This document shows positions 13,988 through 16,176 of a DNA stretch of 16,176 nt, one piece after another. The stretch is from assembly GCA_947628025.1 (NCBI GenBank), contig CANQYH010000035.1:1-16176 (forward strand), in the 5' to 3' direction. Below the pieces are notes generated by a model. It worked only from the letters and a program-made list of their open reading frames with translations. It searched no databases and had not been told where the DNA came from. Source of the DNA: an uncultured Lachnospiraceae bacterium. Lineage in GTDB: Bacteria; Bacillota; Clostridia; Lachnospirales; Lachnospiraceae. The translations under genes and the position numbers were made by a program. Position 1 is the first letter of the stretch. Every line of letters begins with the position of its first letter.

Positions 13988-15028
13988 ATGTATACAGAGA
14001 AAGGATTTCAGATCGCGTCGCTGCCGGAGCCGCCGCTTAGGCTCTACGGGCTGGCGGTGGCGGACGGAGCGGGACGGCGCTTTTGGCGGCTGCCGCCGCA
14101 TATGCTGGAAAAAATGCCTCAGTATGAATTTTTGGGGCGGCGGTGCGCCGGCGGGCGGGTGCGGTTCGCGACCGATTCTCCGCGCGTCCTGGTCCGCATG
14201 ACGCTGGACGCGAGCCGGGAGGACATCAATATCCCCCTGTCCGGGTCGGCGGGAGCGGACGTTTATCTGGGGAGCGGGCGGTCCTCGGTTTATCTGGGTT
14301 ATATCGCGCCGGACGTACACACGGCGCGGGAGATCACCGTAGAGAAAGTGTTTAAAAAAGGAAATGACCTGGAAACGGTCACAGTGAACCTGCCCCGCAA
14401 TGATCTTCTATTGGGTCTGGAGATCGGCGTGGAGGAGCAGGCCGTTTTTCAGGAAGCGCCGGACTATCGAACGGAGGAGCCCGTCGTATTTTACGGCTCG
14501 TCGATCACCGAAGGCGGCTGCGCCGGACGGCCGGGAACTTCCTATGTCAGTATCCTGGGCCGGTGGCTGGATGCGGACGTTCGGAATTTCGGTTTCTCCG
14601 GGAAAGCCAGGGGCGAGGCGGAGTTTGCCCGGTATATCGCGGCTCTTCCCGCGATGCGCCTGTTTGTGTACGACTACGATCACAACGCGCCGGATGTGGA
14701 GCATCTTCGCGCGACCCACGAAGCGTTCTTCCGCATCGTGCGGGAGGCCTGGCCGGAGCTTCCCATCGTCATGCTCAGCCGCCCGGACACGGACAAGTCC
14801 CCTGCGGATGCCGCGGCCAGGCGGGAAGTGATACGCCGGACCTGCGAAACCGCCAGGGCAGCAGGGGATAAGCAGGTCTGGTTTGCGGATGGAGGTATGT
14901 TTTTTGGAGATGAGGGACGGGCGGAATGTACGATTGACGGAACGCATCCCAATTCTCTGGGATTTATGAGGATGGCCCGGAGCCTGTACCCGCTGCTGGC
15001 GCGGATCCTGTACGGCGGCGCGGAGTAA
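13988..15028 (+). CDS. SGNH/GDSL-type hydrolase, probable carbohydrate esterase
   Basis: A 346-residue protein in two parts. Residues 1-155 form a beta-rich N-terminal domain of the kind found before SGNH esterases (FATDSPRVLVRMTLDAS, VYLGYIAPDVHTAREITVEK). Residues 165-346 are the SGNH hydrolase. The nucleophile block is FYGSSITEG (168-176, likely Ser172), followed by the Gly block NFGFSGKARGE (200-210). A YDYDHNAP stretch (228-235) occupies the Asn-block position, and the DGTHPNSLGF block (317-326) supplies Asp317 and His320. There is no signal peptide, so it is probably cytoplasmic. ATG 13988 follows GGAGG at 13976-13980; a longer reading from 13898 overlaps the deacetylase. It lies 82 bases after the deacetylase, most likely in the same transcript. 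The acyl substrate is unknown; acetylated oligosaccharide is the natural guess. Confidence 0.87.
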   Translation: MYTEKGFQIASLPEPPLRLYGLAVADGAGRRFWRLPPHMLEKMPQYEFLGRRCAGGRVRFATDSPRVLVRMTLDASREDINIPLSGSAGADVYLGSGRSSVYLGYIAPDVHTAREITVEKVFKKGNDLETVTVNLPRNDLLLGLEIGVEEQAVFQEAPDYRTEEPVVFYGSSITEGGCAGRPGTSYVSILGRWLDADVRNFGFSGKARGEAEFARYIAALPAMRLFVYDYDHNAPDVEHLRATHEAFFRIVREAWPELPIVMLSRPDTDKSPADAAARREVIRRTCETARAAGDKQVWFADGGMFFGDEGRAECTIDGTHPNSLGFMRMARSLYPLLARILYGGAE

Positions 15029-15067
15029 CTGCCGGGATCGTTCCGCGCTTTGCGGCGCGAAGCGCGC

Positions 15068-15106
15068 GAAAAACCGCCCTTGGACTGTTGCCGGGGCGGT
15101 TTTTCT
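15068..15106. terminator. Bidirectional terminator between the hydrolase and the GH3 gene
   Basis: AAAAACCGCCC (15069-15079) pairs perfectly with GGGCGGTTTTT (15094-15104) over a 14-base loop. The A-run and T-run on either side give a U-tract in both directions, serving the plus-strand hydrolase and the minus-strand GH3 gene. A second hairpin just upstream (15044-15050 with 15060-15066) may assist. Confidence 0.85.
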
Positions 15107-15152
15107 ATTTGTAACATGTGGCCGGCGTATCAAAAGGATGAGGCCGGATCGC

Positions 15153-16176
15153 TCAGTCGAGCTTCAGGATCATTTCCAGTATCCGCTTCGCGCAGACCGC
15201 GATCTCTTCGCGGGTGATCAGTCCCTGTTCCAGGGCTTCATTCACGCGCTCCGGGTAGCCGGTTCCCATTTTAATGTCGTTGCCGGCCTTGGCTTCGCGG
15301 TAATGTTCTCCGAAATTTCCCCAGTCGGTTGTCACCATGCCCGTATAACCCCATTCTTCGCGCAGGATGCCGGTCAGAAGCTGTTTGCTTTCGGAGGTCC
15401 GCGTGCCGTTGAGCAGGTTGTAGGAGGACATGATCATGTATGGCTGCGCTTCTTTTACGGCGATCTCGAACGCTTTCAGGTAGATTTCGCGCAGGGCGCG
15501 CTCGGAAACGCGGGAGTCGCTCTGGCGGCGGTTGGTTTCCTTATTGTTGCATGCGAAGTGCTTGGCGCATGCCCCGACGTGCCGGGACTGGATGCCCCGT
15601 ATCAGGGCGGCGGCCATCCTGCCTGCGATCAGGGGATCTTCGGAATAATATTCGAAATTGCGTCCGCAGAGCGGGCTCCTGTGTATGTTCATGGCCGGCG
15701 TCAGCCAGACGCCGATATTATTTTCTTTTACTTCCTCCGCGGCCGCGGCTCCGACCTGTTCTACCAGCGCCGTGTCCCAGGTGCAGGCCAGAAGCGTCGC
15801 GCAGGGGAACGCGGTGGTACATACGCCGCGGTTGGGCAGGATGCGCAGGCCCGCGGGTCCGTCGGCGGTCATCACGTTGGGGACGCCGTATTCCGGGAGA
15901 TTGCCCATGCCCTGGGTGTTGGCTACGCCCGTATTGGGCTGCCCGCCCAGCAGATGGATCAGATCGCGGTCGCTGAGCCCGGAAATGAAATCGTCCAGAG
16001 AGAGCGTTCCCTCCGCCACGTTTGAAAACTGCATGGGCTGGAGGATCCCGCGCTGGCGGCGGGTGATCCGGCCGATGCCGCGCACGGCCGGGGTGCAGGC
16101 GTCCAGATCGCCGGTGTCCTGATATCCCAGATAAGCGATCGCGTACAGCTGCTCCCCCTGGAAAGGGATCCCCTCC
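15153..16176 (-). CDS. Glycoside hydrolase family 3 protein, 3' part (catalytic barrel at the C-terminus)
   Basis: The gene runs off the right edge; the last 340 or so residues are present and the frame is open to the edge. They form the GH3 TIM-barrel domain: TADGPAGLRI, CTWDTALVEQVGAAAAEEVK, GVWLTPAMNIHRSPLCGRNF with EYYSEDP, GACAKHFACNNKETNR, and MSSYNLLNGTRTSE. GYTGMVTTDWG carries the expected Asp nucleophile in TTDW. In most GH3 enzymes this barrel is followed by a second alpha/beta domain, but here the protein ends at AKRILEMILKLD soon after the barrel. The residues before the barrel (YAIAYLGYQDTG and onward) show coding continues upstream. This suggests the inverted domain order known from some ruminal Clostridia beta-glucosidases. 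No signal peptide can be assessed. The likely role is cleavage of beta-linked glucosides or xylosides. It converges with the deacetylase-SGNH unit. Confidence 0.88.
   Translation of the reverse strand, partial: EGIPFQGEQLYAIAYLGYQDTGDLDACTPAVRGIGRITRRQRGILQPMQFSNVAEGTLSLDDFISGLSDRDLIHLLGGQPNTGVANTQGMGNLPEYGVPNVMTADGPAGLRILPNRGVCTTAFPCATLLACTWDTALVEQVGAAAAEEVKENNIGVWLTPAMNIHRSPLCGRNFEYYSEDPLIAGRMAAALIRGIQSRHVGACAKHFACNNKETNRRQSDSRVSERALREIYLKAFEIAVKEAQPYMIMSSYNLLNGTRTSESKQLLTGILREEWGYTGMVTTDWGNFGEHYREAKAGNDIKMGTGYPERVNEALEQGLITREEIAVCAKRILEMILKLD

Overview
The window comes from a G+C-rich Firmicute, most likely a Lachnospiraceae-type clostridium. Three things point there: the gene order pyrH-frr-uppS-cdsA-dxr-rseP, a tyrosine T-box riboswitch, and strong sigma-A promoters of the extended -10 type with AGGAGG ribosome binding sites. 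The assignment rests on gene families and layout read by eye, not on a database search.

Layout. (1) Bases 2-211 hold the tail of a sugar-kinase-like phosphotransferase, closed by a strong terminator. (2) rarA (564-1889) has its own promoter. (3) A housekeeping operon runs from a promoter at 1934-1962 through pyrH, frr, uppS, cdsA, dxr and rseP (2067-7589). It covers UMP phosphorylation, ribosome recycling, undecaprenyl and phospholipid precursor synthesis, the MEP isoprenoid pathway and site-2 proteolysis. The cdsA-dxr gap carries about nine tandem copies of a 29-bp repeat, and the last copy contains the dxr ribosome binding site and start codon. (4) tyrS (8171-9400) sits behind a consensus promoter and a full T-box leader whose specifier codon is TAC (Tyr), matching the gene. 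(5) A small secreted protein with three cell-wall-binding repeats lies on the minus strand (9601-10461). (6) A carbohydrate-related accessory region fills the rest. A 733-residue regulator joins a LacI DNA-binding domain, a LacI-type sugar sensor and an ABC-type solute-binding domain. It is divergent from a two-gene unit encoding a NodB-like polysaccharide deacetylase and an SGNH/GDSL hydrolase. Converging on that unit is the 3' part of a GH3 glycoside hydrolase.

How the genes work together. The uppS, cdsA, dxr and rseP products act in isoprenoid-carrier, lipid and membrane metabolism, co-transcribed with pyrH and frr as in many Firmicutes. The right-hand cluster looks like a cytoplasmic module for deacylating and hydrolysing an imported, acylated oligosaccharide. 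The fusion regulator probably represses the deacetylase-hydrolase unit: a LacI-type operator overlaps the -35 box of its promoter, and a related half-site lies inside the regulator's own promoter.

The most unusual items are the LacI/solute-binding fusion regulator with its operators and the 29-bp repeat array that supplies the dxr translation start.
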